Positions 32,131 to 32,384 of a DNA stretch of 32,384 nt are shown here, in pieces. How positions within the stretch are numbered: the stretch's first letter is position 1; each line of letters opens with the position of its first letter. The translations under genes were made by a program, and so were the position numbers. Below the pieces are notes generated by a model. The model saw only the letters and a list, made by a program, of their open reading frames with translations, searched no databases and was not told the origin of the DNA. The DNA is from Bryobacterales bacterium (GTDB taxonomy: Bacteria > Acidobacteriota > Terriglobia > Bryobacterales > Bryobacteraceae): positions 1-32,384 of the forward strand of contig DAIDHC010000178.1 of the NCBI GenBank assembly GCA_027452065.1. Reading direction: 5' to 3'.

Positions 32131-32165
32131 AGCCCGGCGGCGCACCCGCCGGGCTTTATCTTTAT
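32131..32165 (+). terminator. Rho-independent terminator after the small basic protein gene
   Basis: A perfect 10-bp stem AGCCCGGCGG / CCGCCGGGCT with loop CGCAC (32131-32155) is followed by TTATCTTTA. It lies 25 bases past the stop codon. Confidence 0.88.
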
Positions 32166-32315
32166 AAAGCGGCGCCCGCCCGCACCCGGCCGCTTTTCCC
32201 GCCTCGCCCGCGCCCCTCCCGCAGCGCCCCCGATCCCTCTCGCCGCCACCCCCAATTTCCCCTCCTCGATTCCCGATCTTTGATCTATACTACTCACCGA
32301 AAGGGGGCTCCACCT

Positions 32316-32384
32316 ATGGGCGGAATCTTCAATTCCACCGTTCTCGACGTCGCCATCGGATTGACGTTCGTCTATCTCCTGCTC
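32316..32384 (+). CDS. 5' end of a membrane protein gene, cut by the window edge
   Basis: An ATG at 32316 preceded by AAAGGGGG (32300-32307) opens 23 codons, MGGIFNSTVLDVAIGLTFVYLLL, shown here only as the first part FNSTVLDVAIGLTFVYLL. This looks like the first transmembrane helix of a protein. A TATACT at 32286-32291 could be a -10 element, but no good -35 is seen. The beginning resembles a family of uncharacterised membrane proteins that start FNSxFLDxAIGLxFxYLL; this is from recollection of the pattern and cannot be confirmed from 23 residues. Confidence 0.6.
   Translation, partial: MGGIFNSTVLDVAIGLTFVYLLL

Noticed and set aside
32286-32291. TATACT as a -10 promoter element for the last gene
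   Set aside because: No acceptable -35 hexamer at 16-18 bases upstream; a single hexamer is not enough.
1-32384. tRNA genes, CRISPR arrays, intact insertion sequences
   Set aside because: No cloverleaf-like sequence, no regularly spaced repeats and no transposase motifs were found when reading both strands; short or divergent cases could be missed without software.

Overview
The window is very GC-rich DNA with strongly GC3-biased genes. It looks like a member of the Acidobacteriota, probably near Solibacter/Bryobacterales. This is inferred from gene content: a PadR plus 'ADOP'-type permease pair, a DUF1080 protein, a periplasmic Tricorn-like protease, a secreted DinB-like protein and several twin-arginine-exported enzymes. 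No rRNA, tRNA or CRISPR array was seen. No ribosomal-protein cluster is present; the only housekeeping genes are leuS and nfo.

Layout. (1) Bases 1 to about 290 differ in composition from the rest and hold the first ~50 codons of an ABC-transporter-like gene. They are joined abruptly to the 3' end of a membrane-anchored Fe-S oxidoreductase gene (to 2014, minus), which lacks its natural C-terminus. This is either an assembly chimera or a recombination point. (2) 2094-5219: a UDP-glucuronate decarboxylase gene (plus), convergent with a MntR/DtxR-type regulator that is translationally coupled to a class-C beta-lactamase-like hydrolase (minus). (3) 5220-7640: a spacer with a relic of an XRE-type HTH gene, then a secreted phospholipase C-like phosphoesterase gene with distinctly less GC-biased codons, closed by a strong terminator. 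(4) 7720-14632 (minus): a tight run of six genes: lipoprotein, DUF362 protein, endonuclease IV (nfo), leucyl-tRNA synthetase (leuS), FAD oxidoreductase and an ArgA-like GNAT. (5) 14633-14936: probable gene debris. (6) 14961-17523 (plus): a Tat-exported nitrilase-family amidase and a GH29 alpha-L-fucosidase.

(7) 17599-20653 (minus): a PadR repressor and its ADOP-family FtsX/MacB permease. This pair is bracketed by two ~90% identical 51-bp direct copies of the fucosidase 3' end. (8) 20809-21468: a gene-poor stretch with a perfect palindrome and one doubtful small ORF. (9) 21469-23003 (plus): a secreted propeller-like protein and a secreted DinB-like protein. (10) 31682-23058 (minus): six co-directional genes: histidine kinase, response regulator, DUF418 membrane protein, YeiH-type exporter, DUF1080 protein and Tricorn-like protease. 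(11) 31917-32105 (plus): a tiny Lys/Ala-rich exported protein with its own terminator. It is followed by the first codons of a membrane protein gene cut by the window end.

Functionally the window reads as a soil heterotroph's accessory neighbourhood: extracytoplasmic hydrolases for sugars, amides, phosphoesters and peptides, with local regulators. I did not find a clearly new multi-gene defence or biosynthetic system. The most unusual points are the chimeric 5' junction, the repeat-bracketed PadR/permease cassette, the regulator-hydrolase GTGA fusion point and the gene-debris zones.
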